Source: Lodderomyces elongisporus (taxonomy: Eukaryota > Ascomycota > Pichiomycetes > Serinales > Debaryomycetaceae). From it: 64,000 nucleotides of DNA. Positions 38,604 to 50,996 of this stretch are shown in pieces. The notes under the pieces are model-generated. The model worked only from the letters and a program-made list of their open reading frames with translations, was not told the DNA's origin and did no database searches. The DNA is taken from positions 591,001 through 655,000 of the forward strand of contig NC_083680.1 in assembly GCF_030384665.1 (NCBI RefSeq), in the 5' to 3' direction. The position numbers and the translations under genes were made by a program. Within the stretch, counting starts at the first letter, position 1. Each line of letters starts with the position of its first letter.

Positions 38604-40772
38604 TGCGCTAAAGAATAGTAATAATAATAATAATAATTAAAAAAAAGAAAACTAAAACTTAAACTAAGAAAAAAGGACCAAAGTGAATGTGAAAGGGTTA
38701 AAAGATAGAAGAAGAAAGATTGAGGCCTGACTATAGTGATTAGTTTGTATGTTGGTGTTGATGGTGATTAACAAAGTTTAGATATAGTGTATGGATTTGT
38801 GTGGGTTATGGTATAATGTATATATATGTGTGTGTTGTGTTGTGTTTGTTTATGAAATATATTGATGAAGGTGATGATGGTGAAAGTGTTGCTCTGCTCT
38901 GTTCTACCTGTTTCTTGTGTGTGGTTTGGAAAGGAGTGGTTTAAGAGTATGAGTAATGGTATACCACAGGGTTGACGGTAGTCGCTGGTTGTTGTGAAGA
39001 GAAGGCGTTTAATAAATTTAGTTTTGATTTCTGTTTTCTTCGTTTGCGAACTTTTCCGTATCAATTTTTTTTTTTTCTTTCTCTTTCTCTTTCTCTTTCA
39101 CACTTTGTGTGTTTGTTTGTATGTGTTTAGTTAACTGTTTTTTTTTCCATTTTATTACATACTATGAGTGATTTACTAGAAATGAAAAAGAAGGTTGGAA
39201 AGTTACAGTCATTACACTTTAACATCTAGGAGCTGCTGATGGAACCTTTTGGAGATAGACTCTAGATGGTGTTTAAAGTTGGGTGGCAGCTCTTTGACTA
39301 TAACGTGTATATATATACATAATCTTTTATTTTGCTACTTACTTCAGTACTAATTCTGTTTTTTTTTTTGTCTTGCATTTTTTGCATCATTGATTTTGTT
39401 GCTCTAATACATCACTCATCGTTGCGGAAGGTTACCACAACATTTGTATTTAAATACAAATAGCAAAAAGAATTAACAAATGAAATGATAAAAGAATTAG
39501 GAGAGAGAGAGAAAGAGAGAGAGAGAGAAAATAAACTCACACATATTGAAGACATGTATTAATGTTTGCGAGAGAAAGTTGTGTGTCTATTCAAAACATA
39601 TTGTTCTCTTGATTCTTTTATGACCTTGAAGTGGTACTGGTACTAGTACTGGTACTGGTATCAGTATTGGAAAATAAGTAGTAAATAAAAAGTTAAAACA
39701 TCCACCGTATAAATATCTCTCTATAAAAGATAAGAGTTGCCTTTAATTACTTTTTATTTTTTTTATGATTAGTGGAGGTTTGAGTCGTGTATACATGTTC
39801 AAAATCAAACGAGAGTGGTAGGTGTCTGTTTATGTTGTGTCACATACATTCAGCTTATAAGGAAACAGAAAACAGAAAATAGAAGTTGAATTTGTAGAAG
39901 CTGGAAAGAAGGAACGGGTAAGAAGACGAAAAAACAAAAGATCAAAAAAGAGACTTTCTGATGAGGTACAATCAATGTATATACCAAAAAAAACAAGTTG
40001 TTTATCAAATACTTTGTCTTTTTCGCCTTTCTTTAACATCATCATCATCATCTCCTTCTTCTTTTTTTTTATTTTTTTCAATTGAAGTTATCTGACTCGG
40101 TTCTTAAATCAAATAGGATATTGTACACCTCTTTATTTATTAGCGTCAATATGACCAATGAGACTTGTCGTCTTAGAATATTAGTGCTTTCAAGAGCATC
40201 AATTTATGCTACTGTTGCTGTTGCTGTTGCTGTAGTAGTTTGATTATCCTTTTTTCTTTTACCTTTTGCAACCAGAAGTGAAGAACAGGAGACAAAAAAA
40301 AAAGAAACTGTGGCGAGTCGACCAAATAAGTTTCAGAAAGACAATACACCATTTATATACATCAATAAACTCACACATCTGCTGGTTACACTTTGTTCTT
40401 TTTCTTTGATCTATATATATATATATTTAGATATATGTCTTTGCTTTTTAGTCTGTGCTGAAAGTAGCAAAGTGGCAAAGTAAACAAGAAAAAAAAAAAG
40501 TGGGACAAGCAATTCTTGTTTGTAAATTTTATACATCATTCTTGATACAATTATTATTTATTAAAATAGAAGTATAGTTCTTATAAACTCTTACAATTAT
40601 CATTATTACTATTATTATGATAAACAAAAACAACACTGAACTGGAAACACACAAACTGTACTTCCCAGTTGAATAGATTATTAGAGGAGAGAGAGAGAGA
40701 AAAAAAAGAAAAGAAAAAGAAAATTAAGCTTGTAATCCCCCTTTTGAGTATGATTGGTTTGTCTCCTAGTTT
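38604..40772. other. Long intergenic region upstream of HRR25
   Basis: About 2.2 kb. Features seen: ATT repeats at the HRR25 leader (38617-38638), CTTTCT repeats (39079-39100), a GGTACT hexamer cluster (39630-39662), GA-rich runs (39502-39530, 40685-40701), a GTTGCT repeat (40213-40235) and a short TATATA tract (40413-40428). No ORF with credible composition is seen. Confidence 0.4.
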
Positions 40773-41438
40773 CTAAGTTTTGGCAACCACTGGTTTTCTA
40801 AATTTCGAGTACAATTTTCTGAAAAAGTCATGCTTTCTGCTAACCTTTTCCACAACCGCAGGAGTTGATTCTGTGGCAGTTGCTTTGTTGGAATCTTCTG
40901 CTTGAGCTTGAGCTTGAGCTGCGCCAGTGTCTTCTGCTTCTGCTTCTGCTTGAGCTTGACCTGGCTCAGTAGCAGTTGCTTGAGTCACTTGAGCTTCAGT
41001 TTCTGTAGCAGTTGCTTCTGGGACAGTGGCAGTTGCTTCAGTTTCTGTAGCAGTTGCTTCTGGTGCAGCTGGCGCAGCAGCAGGTTCTGCTGCAGTGACT
41101 GCAACGGGTGCTGCTGCTTCTTCTGCTTTTTCTTCTTTAACTTCAACTTCCTTGACTTCTCCTTCAGTAGCATTTATAGTTGGTTCAGGGATATCAGCTG
41201 CATCTGTAATAGTAGTAGTGTTATTATTTTCAGCAGCAGTTGGTGCATTAACAGCAACATCAGCTTCAGCATCAGCTTCAGCATCAGCATTGGTAGCTTC
41301 TATAGTGTCACTAGCAGGTGCGTCAGTGATGGTTGCATCCTTGTCTTCGCCAGCAGCTGCAATCTGCTTGTCTAATGATTCTTTTGATTCCGTGTGAAAG
41401 ATTTTGGATACTCTCTTGACTCTTTCTTTAATGGTCAT
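40773..41438 (-). CDS. Acidic Ala/Glu/Thr-rich protein of unknown function
   Basis: 221 aa. Two short basic segments flank a long low-complexity centre. The N-terminal block is MTIKERVKRVSKIFHTESKE and the C-terminal block SRKHDFFRKLYSKFRKPV; both could form amphipathic basic helices. The centre (about 35-190) is Ala/Glu/Thr repeats (ATETEATATVPEATATETEA; AQAEAEAEDTG; AQAQAQAE) and is strongly acidic. There is no membrane segment, cysteine or enzymatic motif. Such a layout could suit a peripheral membrane or scaffold protein (inference only). It sits alone with about 3.4 kb of non-coding DNA upstream and 2.2 kb downstream. The ATG at 41438 and the clean frame support coding. I do not recognise a family. 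Confidence 0.7.
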   Translation of the reverse strand: MTIKERVKRVSKIFHTESKESLDKQIAAAGEDKDATITDAPASDTIEATNADAEADAEADVAVNAPTAAENNNTTTITDAADIPEPTINATEGEVKEVEVKEEKAEEAAAPVAVTAAEPAAAPAAPEATATETEATATVPEATATETEAQVTQATATEPGQAQAEAEAEDTGAAQAQAQAEDSNKATATESTPAVVEKVSRKHDFFRKLYSKFRKPVVAKT

Positions 41439-41622
41439 TTTTTTTTCTTTCTATTCTTTAATTATTTCTTATAGGAGACAAATGGGCAGTGTATAAAAAG
41501 GTCAATTGGTTAAAGATATAAAAGATAAACCAAAAATTTCAAAAAAAAAAGTGGTGGTTTTGAAATGCTTGTATGTTTTCTGCTCTAGCTTTAGATGGGT
41601 CTAAAAGTTGTATATATATCTT

Positions 41623-41624
<2 letters not shown>

Positions 41625-41657
<33 letters not shown>

Positions 41658-41667
41658 GTGTGTGTGT
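41625..41667. repeat. (TA)n-(TG)n compound microsatellite
   Basis: About 29 bp of TA dinucleotides followed by about 12 bp of TG dinucleotides, about 190 bp upstream of the acidic protein gene. Confidence 0.85.
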
Positions 41668-43889
41668 CTTATTCCTGCCCCTTAAAGTAGAATGGCAAAA
41701 ATATATATATATATGAAGAAAAGGGCCAAAAAAAAATTGAATAGGGATGATAAATAGACACAGTATAAATCTATTTTATATTGAGTGCTTCTAATAGATT
41801 GAGATAAACGACAATGATCAAGTAGTAGTTGAACAGTGTTATTGGAAGTTGAAATAGAAGAAGAAGAAGATGGAGAAAGAGAAAGAATAGAATGGAAATA
41901 CAATTGTTTTTTATATTTCTGTATTTCAAATTAAGGAAACTGTGGGTACCCTTTTATACCAATGAGCAAAAGAACATAAAGAAAAAAGAAAAAAAAAAGA
42001 AAAAAAAAATTAATTGTACAATCAAATGCTTTTCAGTGGTAGTAATGATGATGATGATGATGATGATACTTTAATTGGTTTGAGTGTTCTGTATTAGTTG
42101 TTATTAGTTGTTGTTATTGTCATTATGATTATAATTTTGTTTGTTTATCAATTGTTTATTATTTGTGTTAGTAGAGGAGGGAAATAAGCTCTTGTGATAC
42201 AATCCATATACATATTAGTCGTTTGATCTATTTGTGTCTATGCTTAGTTGTCTAACACTCCTGTAACTTTGTACCAGAGGAATCGTCTACTCAGCCCTCT
42301 GCTGCTGCGTCTAAGATTATTTATAAATAATAAATAAAATAATAAATAAAACAAATAAATAATAATAATAATAATAAAATTAGAGTTAAAGTTAAAGTAA
42401 TTTTTTTTTTCTCTTTTAAAAAAAAAAAGAACCTTCCCCCCCCCCCCCAATTTGTTGTAAATAAGAAACGCCACGACAACCATTGATCATGACCATAATT
42501 ATTAAGTATTCCATATACTACTTGATTCTCTGCTGCTGCTTCTTAAATGTCTATTGTCTAGATTAAACAGAGTTCCACATTCTATTTTTTTTTATTGTTT
42601 TTGTTTTTGTTATTATATAGTAAATGTTGTGAGCACATAACTACTTCACTTATCACACAGCCTCACGAGCTCCCTTCCCTATTAAAATCTCATCCTCATC
42701 CTCAACCTCATCCTCAACTTCATTCTCTACGCACCAATGTGTCACAAATACACGTCATTTCTCATTGGACCACTACATTGCTTGTGACAGTAGCCGTTGT
42801 ATATTATTTATTTTTTTATTTTTGGCTTTGTTTTTTTGATAAAATTTGTAATTTACAATGGCATGACGTGTCATAATAACAAATGGTAATATTATATATA
42901 TCCCTTTCTATTTATTTATTTATTTATTCACTAATGTTTGTTTATTTGTTTGTTTGTTTGAGGAAGTGTTTTATACTGTTATAGCCGACATTTTCTTTTT
43001 TTTTTTTTTGAGCTTCAATTTGTCTAAGAACTGTGTGTGTATATATGTATATTTGTATATACAAATATAATAAGGCTTGTAGCAAAGACAGAAGAAACGA
43101 AGAAAAAAAAAATAATAATAACAATAAAAATAAAAACTGAAAGAAACAGGAGACTCTGACAAGGATCAAGTTGACCCGTGTGTCGTCTAAATTAATAAGT
43201 AGAATAAAATAAAATAAAAAATAATGGTAAGGGAAACAGAACAACTAAATACACGGCAACGCACAACACAAAATACATACTCAGAGTAGACACATACTAG
43301 CCGATGCAGTACCACGCGAAACTTTGTAGCACAAGGCAGAAGTAGAGTAAAAAAAAAAGTAGAAGAAGAAGAAGGAGGAGGAGGAAGAGGAAGAAGAGGC
43401 AGAGGAAGAAGAGGCAACGGAACTAAAAAAACAACAACAACAACAACAACCTTTGGTTCTTGGGTCTTCACAAAAGTAGGCCATAAAGAAAATAAACTCT
43501 CTCACATGTAGAACTAAGGGGGTGAAAGACAAAGAAGGAGAAGTGGAAGGGGAGGGGGAGGAGAAGAAAGAGGGGCGCTCAAACTTAACACAACTTTTTT
43601 TTTTTCTAGAGACACGGCTTTAGCACATGACACAATAACACAGAAAATCATAAAATAATAAAATAATATAATAATAAAAGAGAAAATAGAATTACAATAC
43701 TTTTTTTCACACGACCCATTTTTTTCCTCCTTTAACCTCCCCCCCCTTCTTGTTTCCATAACGTAGATGTATACAGGTATATAAAACACATACAGAAAAA
43801 GAGAGAGACTGCAAGATCAAGCTTTCATCTATGGAATACAACACTCTAAATAAAAGATGACTACTGCACAAAAAACCCAACCACTATTC

Positions 43890-43893
<4 letters not shown>

Positions 43894-43924
<31 letters not shown>
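43894..43924. repeat. (AT)n microsatellite
   Basis: About 31 bp of AT dinucleotides in the long intergenic region. Confidence 0.9.
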
Positions 43925-43928
<4 letters not shown>

Positions 43929-44796
43929 ACTAAAACAGCTAGCTACTGTATACCACACTTTGTAGATACTCTACTCTGTTTATCACCCTTTTCTTCTTGA
44001 ACTTCTTTTTTTTTTTTGGCTCTTTCGTCTTTCTATTTCCAACACACTGTTTTAATACTTTTGATTTGTACTTTTCTTACATTCTCCAATTTAGACTATC
44101 AGCACTCCTTTCTAGTCAAGAGATTAAACTTATCTTGTGCTATAGGCAAAGTTTATAATTCACTCAAGTTGCTCAAAGCCAAAAAAGAAACAAAAAAAAA
44201 ACAGGTGCCTTGTAATAACCACATTATATTGCAACCACTAGTATCTCCTTTTTAGTTGTCAAGGACACACATTTAACCAAAACCACACACACTTTTTTAA
44301 AAAAACTATCTCATTGTATACCCAAATTACCTCAGAACTTATCTAATTTGGACCTGATCTCAACTCAACATGTAACGAACCCCATCCAAACAAAGAAAAA
44401 AAATAAAAAAAGAAAAAAAGAAGGAAAAAATCAAATAAACAACACTTTCACAATCAAGCTCAAACTCGGTTACCAATACAAGAAAACCAACAAAGGAAAA
44501 AAAAAAAACAGAGAGAGAGAGAGAGATAGGGAGAACCAAAAAAAAATACAGAATACTGTAACGCTTTACAATTAACACATCTCTTTCTCCAATTTCCTCT
44601 ATCCATTTGATCATATCTCTCTATAGATCCTTCTCCCATCACCTCTCTATCAACCAAAATTCCTTCTAACAACAACATTATAAACACAAGAAAAGAACAA
44701 AAAAGAGCAAAAAAAAAAACAACAAATGGAATAATTGCATATATATATATGCTTATATATATATCTATATATACAGATATATCTTTTTCTTAATTC

Positions 44797-45551
<755 letters not shown>

Positions 45552-46622
45552 TTTGTGTCTGTTATCTAATTGCAAATAGTGAGTTTGAAAAATAGATATA
45601 AATTTATCTCTATATAAATGTATGTGTAGTTGGAGATGTAAAAATATCGAGTTGAACAATATCAAATAGTGGTTATTTTTGTCTCGATATTGATTCTTTC
45701 TCGCCCGTATCTGTCTCCTCTCGTTGTCCCTCCTTCATCTTTTTCTGTCAGTCGCAAGTGTGAGAATGTACGACTAAGAATGTCCCCATGTCAATAAATT
45801 TAGAGTCGAGAACACTTTTTCATTTTTATTTTTTTTTTATTTTTTTTTTTATTTTTATTTTCCAGGTAAATAACAACAACAACGTCAGATCGAATTCTGA
45901 ACAAACAAAAAAAAAAAAAAAAAAAAAAAATTAGAGAAAGTGTCACAGTTCGACACACACTGGACGCTCTGTGCCCTCGTTTCCGCTAAGTGAATATTTG
46001 GTAAATATTGCACGACATAGGAAACTGGAAACCTCAAACGAGATGAGTGAATATAAATAGGAAAGAAAAGTGGTAAAACAAAATTTTCACTACTATATAG
46101 AATTATCGGTAAAATATAAATTTTATACGGTCAACTACATTGAATACAAATCACTAGGTGAACGTGTGGAGTGTATACTTTCACGATTATCCTTACTAAT
46201 GACTTTTGCATGGGACAATTTACACTACAAACTTATGAGCATTGAGACCTTTTTAGGTGCAAAAATTGACAACTACACTTAGTTGGAATATAGCCTATCA
46301 AGTCACGAACCACAACCCGCTGGCATCGGTGAGCTACCAGCTCAAATCGATACTCAGCAGTCGTACCCTTGTCACTTGTGACTGTGCTATGCGACAACAT
46401 GTAAAGAATAATTCAAAAATAAAAAAAAAAAAAAAAAAGAAAAACCCATTGATAAACTGCCATTGCTAAACAGAATGCCACCACCAGTAAGAGTAGAAAA
46501 ACCATATACTAAACCAAATTAACCTTATTCAACGTCAAAATATGAAATAATTATCTAGATATATATGTATATAGATTTGTGTGCGTGTATATTTCCTCCT
46601 ATTTCTTTTGTTTTCTCACGCT
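45552..46622. other. SAR1 upstream region with an unexplained complex block
   Basis: About 1.07 kb between SAR1 and the AVT gene. A 24-nt A run lies at 45907-45930. Two blocks look more complex than spacer: 45940-46050, with hairpins GTGTC/GACAC and AATATTT/AAATATT, and 46080-46405, with TGAGCT/AGCTCA and GTCAC/GTGAC hairpins. The second could be a non-coding RNA (see finding) or old degenerate sequence. Confidence 0.45.
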
Positions 46623-48422
46623 TTAATGTGTAGCGCCTAAGAAAATAGTCGCACTCAAACAAATAATCATCACCAAACCACCCCATATTGCCAATATTAA
46701 TCCACCATACTTACAAAACTTTTCCAATTTGGTCAACTCAAGTTGCTGCAATGAGTGTCCCAACGGCAGCGTAGGTACAGTTTCCAGTGTGTTTGATTCT
46801 CGACGTTGCTCGTTCCATGCATTAGCTCTCTCATTAAGCGGTGTATTGGAACCATTAGAGCCATTGCTGGTATTTGATGCACCACCTGCTGCACCACCTG
46901 CTGCAGTTGACCCCAATGGTTTTATCAACATGTACCCAAATAATCCTGGTAATATAAATGAAATAGATGTGGATCCCGTACTTCCCACAAACGCCAACAC
47001 TTTGGCCAAACTCGTAACGCTAATCGCAACCAAATAACTCATTACAACTATACATGTTGTAATAATGTAAAACTTCCTTGATGTAAGCGGAACTATTATT
47101 GGATCGTGTCCCTCTGTATCATGCGCGCCTTCCATTGGTGTGGTCAGCACAAATGATTCATCAACCAATGAAGAATCATTAAGAGAACCAATCGATTCAA
47201 TATCGGAATTGAGCGAGGTGTATCCATGATGCACGGAGCCATTTCTAGCATCTCTATTGGGTTTGTTTGATGATGTACTCAACGTGTTATTCTCAACACC
47301 ATGGGTGATAAAGTGTATCACATGATTCACTGATCCACGACACGGATGACATTGCAAAGGAAATGATAAACTCACCATTATAACAATACACAATCTGCCC
47401 ACGAGTGATGAAATAGAGTTCTTGGGGTACATCGATATCACATTTGCATTAACCGAGGACCCAAATGTCAAGTACCCAAAAATACCCACTATAAAATAAC
47501 TCGCCAACGCAGTTGAAATAGAGTTGCGGATAATCAAATTGGACTGCCTGGTTTGAGAGCCATCTTTCTCATTTGGCTTCAACTCGTTCAAGATCAGAAA
47601 GAAATTTTGATGACAGGTAAATGCAAACACAAAGAGAGACATGGATGCAAGCAGCTTGGCTATACCGATTGGTCCTACCCAAGTAATGTCCTCTCCAGGG
47701 TGTGGGATACCGGATCTTGCGGAAATATGAGACAAGGTGTTGCTTACGAAAGTTGTTGCATTATTCATTGAACCTTGTATTGCAGCACCCTGTATTGCTC
47801 CTTGCAAAGATCCATCAAGTGCAACTGACTTTATGCCTCCAGCTATAGTCGGGTCCTCGCCAGTTATAACAAATGCAAAATATTTTTCAACAACAAGACA
47901 TATTAAGTATGCCACTGAAAATAAGGCAATAAAACTCGTGTATCTCAAGCTATTGAGCTTTTTGAGATATGATAAAGGTGCAACTATAGCCACCATAAAC
48001 ACGGTGATCCAAAAGTTGCGATGCATCAATACCAGTGCCATTTTACCGCTTGCACTGGCTGCCTCAGCATTAACGCCAATGGTCTCCATAATCTTGGGCA
48101 TCAAGTCGCCAATGACTACCAAATAGCTTACACCAACACCAAAACACTTGATTGAGATTGCTGAGTCAAATAGTATGGACAACTTGGGATACGTCAACTG
48201 TGCAAGACTAAAGTAGGATACCGTTCCACGCTGATTTGCGTATTTGGCAACTTTGTTTTGCAAATAAAGACCAAATGCCGAAGTGAGGGAAGACCAAAGT
48301 ATAAGACCGCAACCAAAGACAAGCCCATTTTGGGCAAGGCCATAAGGCATCGCTAGGATACCTGCACCAATGATGGTGTTGAGCAAGTTGATTGTTCCTG
48401 ATTTGATAGTGGCTCTAGCCAT
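46623..48422 (-). CDS. Vacuolar amino-acid transporter, AVT5/6/7 type (AAAP family)
   Basis: 599-aa polytopic membrane protein. The N-terminus TIKSGTINLLNTIIGAGILAMPYGLAQNG is the hallmark of the amino acid/auxin permease (SLC38-like) family. About 11 hydrophobic segments are visible. A ~90-residue hydrophilic loop in the second half (NNTLSTSSNKPNRDARNGSV through EGAHDTEGHDPIIVPLTSRK) and a Gly/Ser/Asn-rich loop near residue 510-545 account for the extra length over S. cerevisiae Avt5-7 (about 450-490 aa). The dileucine-like and acidic stretches in the loop could direct vacuolar sorting (inference). Avt5-7 export amino acids from the vacuole. Family placement is good; which paralogue is unknown. 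Confidence 0.85.
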   Translation of the reverse strand: MARATIKSGTINLLNTIIGAGILAMPYGLAQNGLVFGCGLILWSSLTSAFGLYLQNKVAKYANQRGTVSYFSLAQLTYPKLSILFDSAISIKCFGVGVSYLVVIGDLMPKIMETIGVNAEAASASGKMALVLMHRNFWITVFMVAIVAPLSYLKKLNSLRYTSFIALFSVAYLICLVVEKYFAFVITGEDPTIAGGIKSVALDGSLQGAIQGAAIQGSMNNATTFVSNTLSHISARSGIPHPGEDITWVGPIGIAKLLASMSLFVFAFTCHQNFFLILNELKPNEKDGSQTRQSNLIIRNSISTALASYFIVGIFGYLTFGSSVNANVISMYPKNSISSLVGRLCIVIMVSLSFPLQCHPCRGSVNHVIHFITHGVENNTLSTSSNKPNRDARNGSVHHGYTSLNSDIESIGSLNDSSLVDESFVLTTPMEGAHDTEGHDPIIVPLTSRKFYIITTCIVVMSYLVAISVTSLAKVLAFVGSTGSTSISFILPGLFGYMLIKPLGSTAAGGAAGGASNTSNGSNGSNTPLNERANAWNEQRRESNTLETVPTLPLGHSLQQLELTKLEKFCKYGGLILAIWGGLVMIICLSATIFLGATH

Positions 48423-49721
48423 AATGCGTAAATTTGTACTTCAGTTACTTTGGTAATCTAATAAAAGTTACAGTTTACTTCCAATGTTACTGTGCGCTGA
48501 ATGTTGTAAATAATGCTTTAATCTATCCTTTAGTTCTTATGAATATGTAAATTTAAGTATACGTTGTTTGCAAACATATATAAAAAAGAAAACGAAAACG
48601 AAAACGAAAAAGAAACAAAAGATGGTACGTGGTTGATTAAGTTGGGGGGGCGGAAGGATATATGCTTCAATGGTGTTTGATTTACAAGAGTGACTATAAA
48701 TTTTTGTGGTTGTTGTTTCGTGAGGGTACTTTTCTATTATCGGGCATTGGCACTACGAATCTCAGTCTCACGAATTTTATTATATCTATCAATGTGTTAG
48801 CGCGCGTATACAAATATATATATATGTATGTATATATATATACTTGTGTTTGTGTTTGTGTGTTTTTCTTCTCTGTATATACATTTTAATATTTTTGTTG
48901 TTTTTTTTATGATTGCTAGTGGAAACATTTTGCAATAGTATGAGCACAGGTTGTATATGGACCAGTCCAGTTCCAACTTGCACCAGATAAACTTTTCAAA
49001 CTTTTCAGTATGAACCAAGAACACACGAGAATTATATAGAGATATTCAATATTATCTACATTGGTTTGTTGGTTAAGATGACCATTTCGTTTCTTCTTTT
49101 CTTTTCTCATTTCTTGATCTCTAAAAGTTTATAATAATATGAAAGCTGTATAAAAAAAAAATAATATTGATAATGATAATAATGATTGAAAAAAATAAAA
49201 GCAAAGAACTGAGTATTGAAAATGTTGGTGGAACTTGACACAACTACAAAAACAGGAAAGCACTAATGCAAAAACCGCATCTAGAGTAAAGTGACATAAC
49301 AAACAAGAAGAAAAATAACAAATAAAAAAAAAAAAGAAAAAGAAAACAAAGATACGTGACTAAGAGTACTTGGAATCATCGAATCGTAATACAATTTCTT
49401 CCAACGGAGATGTATGTAAGAATCAAAATTAAAGAAAGGCGAAAAAAAAAACAGAAAAAATAAACGATAGCCATTGATATTCTCTTGAGTAAGTTGAACA
49501 ATGAAGTACTCACTACAAATCATCTGCTTCAATATTCTTTCCTTGTTCCTCTAAATGAATTGCTTCTTTTTGGAAAGTTGTTTCTTTTTCATTTTTCCAC
49601 TTTCGTCTAATGATATGTCAAACAAGCCTACAGATATCACGATATTCTGTTTACTTTTCAAAAATGCTTCAGCTATAAATAGAAACCAAAACGTGAAAAA
49701 AAAAGATGGGACGCGATTAAT
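48423..49721. other. Intergenic region upstream of the AVT gene
   Basis: About 1.3 kb. It has an AACGAA repeat (48590-48612), TATATA/TATG runs (48813-48842), GTTTGTGT repeats (48845-48863), A runs and an ATAATG-rich stretch (49162-49192). No ORF with credible composition is seen. Confidence 0.4.
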
Positions 49722-50996
49722 TTAAAATACCAACCAGCCAACAAGGAAGGCGACCAAGATCAAGACCAATGCAATTGGTAACGAAATACCATTAGCTGCC
49801 AAATCGCTATCAACAATAGCCGAGACACCTGATCCAGAAGTAGAACGAGAATTTTTCTCCTCTAGTTTAGTCGACAAAGTTTGAACCTGTCTAGCCAATG
49901 CTTCCAATTCACGTTGAACTGCTGATTGTGGTTGTTGTTGTTGTTGTTGTTGCTGCTGGTGGTTACCAAAGCCAGAATCGTAGCCACCTTGGCTGTAGCT
50001 TTGTTGTTGGCGAAGTGGTGGCTGTTGTTGCTGGTAGCCACCATTGTATCCATTATTTATAGATGAAGTATCATTGAAGGATCTATTTTGAGAACCATAG
50101 TCTGAACCTTGACCGTAAGAAGAGCTGCCACCGTTTTGTGAAAATGGTTGGTTTTGGTTGTAGCCACCAAAAGAGTTGTTGCTTTGGTGTTGAGGAGGTT
50201 GTTGTTGTTGTTGTTGTGGTTGTTGTTGGTAACTTTGTTGTTGTTGAGGAGGTTGCTGTTGTTGTTGTTGTTGGTAACTTTGTTGTTGAGGAGGTTGTTG
50301 GTTGTGGTTGTGGCTGTGGTTGCTTGCTGCATAGCCTGCTGCGCCACCTGCAGCAACTCCTGCGGCACCTGCAGCGAGTGGTGATCCAGTAGAAGAGTTT
50401 TGAGCTGCGTGATTATTGCTGTTGTTGTCGGTGGTGGTGGTGGTGCTGTTGTTGGTGTTGTTGGTGTTGTTTGTGTTGTTGTTTTGGGTTGCACCAGTGT
50501 CGGCCTTGTCTTGGCCAATGACGTAGCTAACTCTCAATTTCTTTGAAATTACTTGAGCCTTGTTTTGAGCTTCCAACTGTGGCCACAACTCACCAATCTT
50601 GGATGCATCGGTTTGTGGGGAGGCAGGGACGGAGACTAACAAAAACTTATCCTTACATTTATAGTCGGATGGCAATGGTTGAGAAAACCCTTGCAAGATT
50701 ATTGAAATCTGTAAAGATTGGCCCGGTTCAATGACGGAGGCGTTTGGTCTTACACAGTACAATTTTGGGGCAGTAGTCTTGACTTTGAAAGCCAATGGCT
50801 GGTTTGTAGGGTTTGACAAGGTCAAGTACTCGGTAATTTGTTTGGTGAATGAACCTATTACAAAAAAAAAAAAAGATGGCAAATGTTAGTATCAGTTGAT
50901 GAAACCTCTTTTTTTTCTATTTAAAGTATTATCGAGGTTTATATTATTAAATTCATACATACCAGTGAACTCTAAAGTGTTTGGTGAAACTTCCAT
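49722..50996 (-). CDS. SCS2: VAP-family ER membrane protein Scs2, spliced
   Basis: Exon 1 is 50963-50996 (34 nt, MEVSPNTLEFT plus one base) and exon 2 is 49722-50854, giving 388 aa. The MSP domain is about 1-125 (EVSPNTLEFTGSFTKQITEYLTLSNPT, FKVKTTAPKLYCVRPN), which binds FFAT motifs. Next come an Asn/Thr and Ala/Gly segment and a ~130-residue Gln-rich linker. A short coiled coil follows (VQRELEALARQVQTLSTKLEEKN), and the tail anchor is the last ~20 residues (LPIALVLILVAFLVGWLVF). Scs2 tethers ER to plasma membrane and regulates phosphoinositide and inositol metabolism. It is much longer than S. cerevisiae Scs2 (244 aa) because of the Gln-rich linker. Without exon 1 the first beta-strand of the MSP fold is missing. 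Confidence 0.94.
50855..50962 (-). other. SCS2 intron, 108 nt
   Basis: Donor GTATGT with its first G at 50962, branch point TACTAAC at 50885-50891, T-run, acceptor TAATAG ending at 50855. It joins exon 1 G to GT, restoring a Gly codon (F-T-G-S-F-T). Confidence 0.94.

Larger units (their letters stand above)
41439..44796. other. 3.4-kb intergenic region upstream of the acidic protein gene
   Basis: The longest gap in the window. It has AT microsatellites (41625-41653 followed by GT repeats; 43894-43924), an ATG repeat (42046-42067), ATA repeats (42353-42376), a 13-nt C run (42436-42448), a TTTA repeat (42911-42928), GAA/GGA-rich purine tracts (43360-43411, 43529-43570), AAC repeats (43430-43450), CA-rich and A-rich stretches to 44720, and TATATA runs (44741-44777). 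Translations of the open frames are low-complexity and start at non-ATG codons. I see no gene. Confidence 0.45.

Noticed and set aside
42595..42876. 93-codon frame with His/Pro repeats in the long intergenic region
   Set aside because: It starts at a TTG and has repeat-derived composition; there is no sign of a real gene.
50138..50392. Val/Leu-rich plus-strand frames opposite SCS2
   Set aside because: They are antisense shadows of the (CAA/CAG)n Gln-coding repeat.
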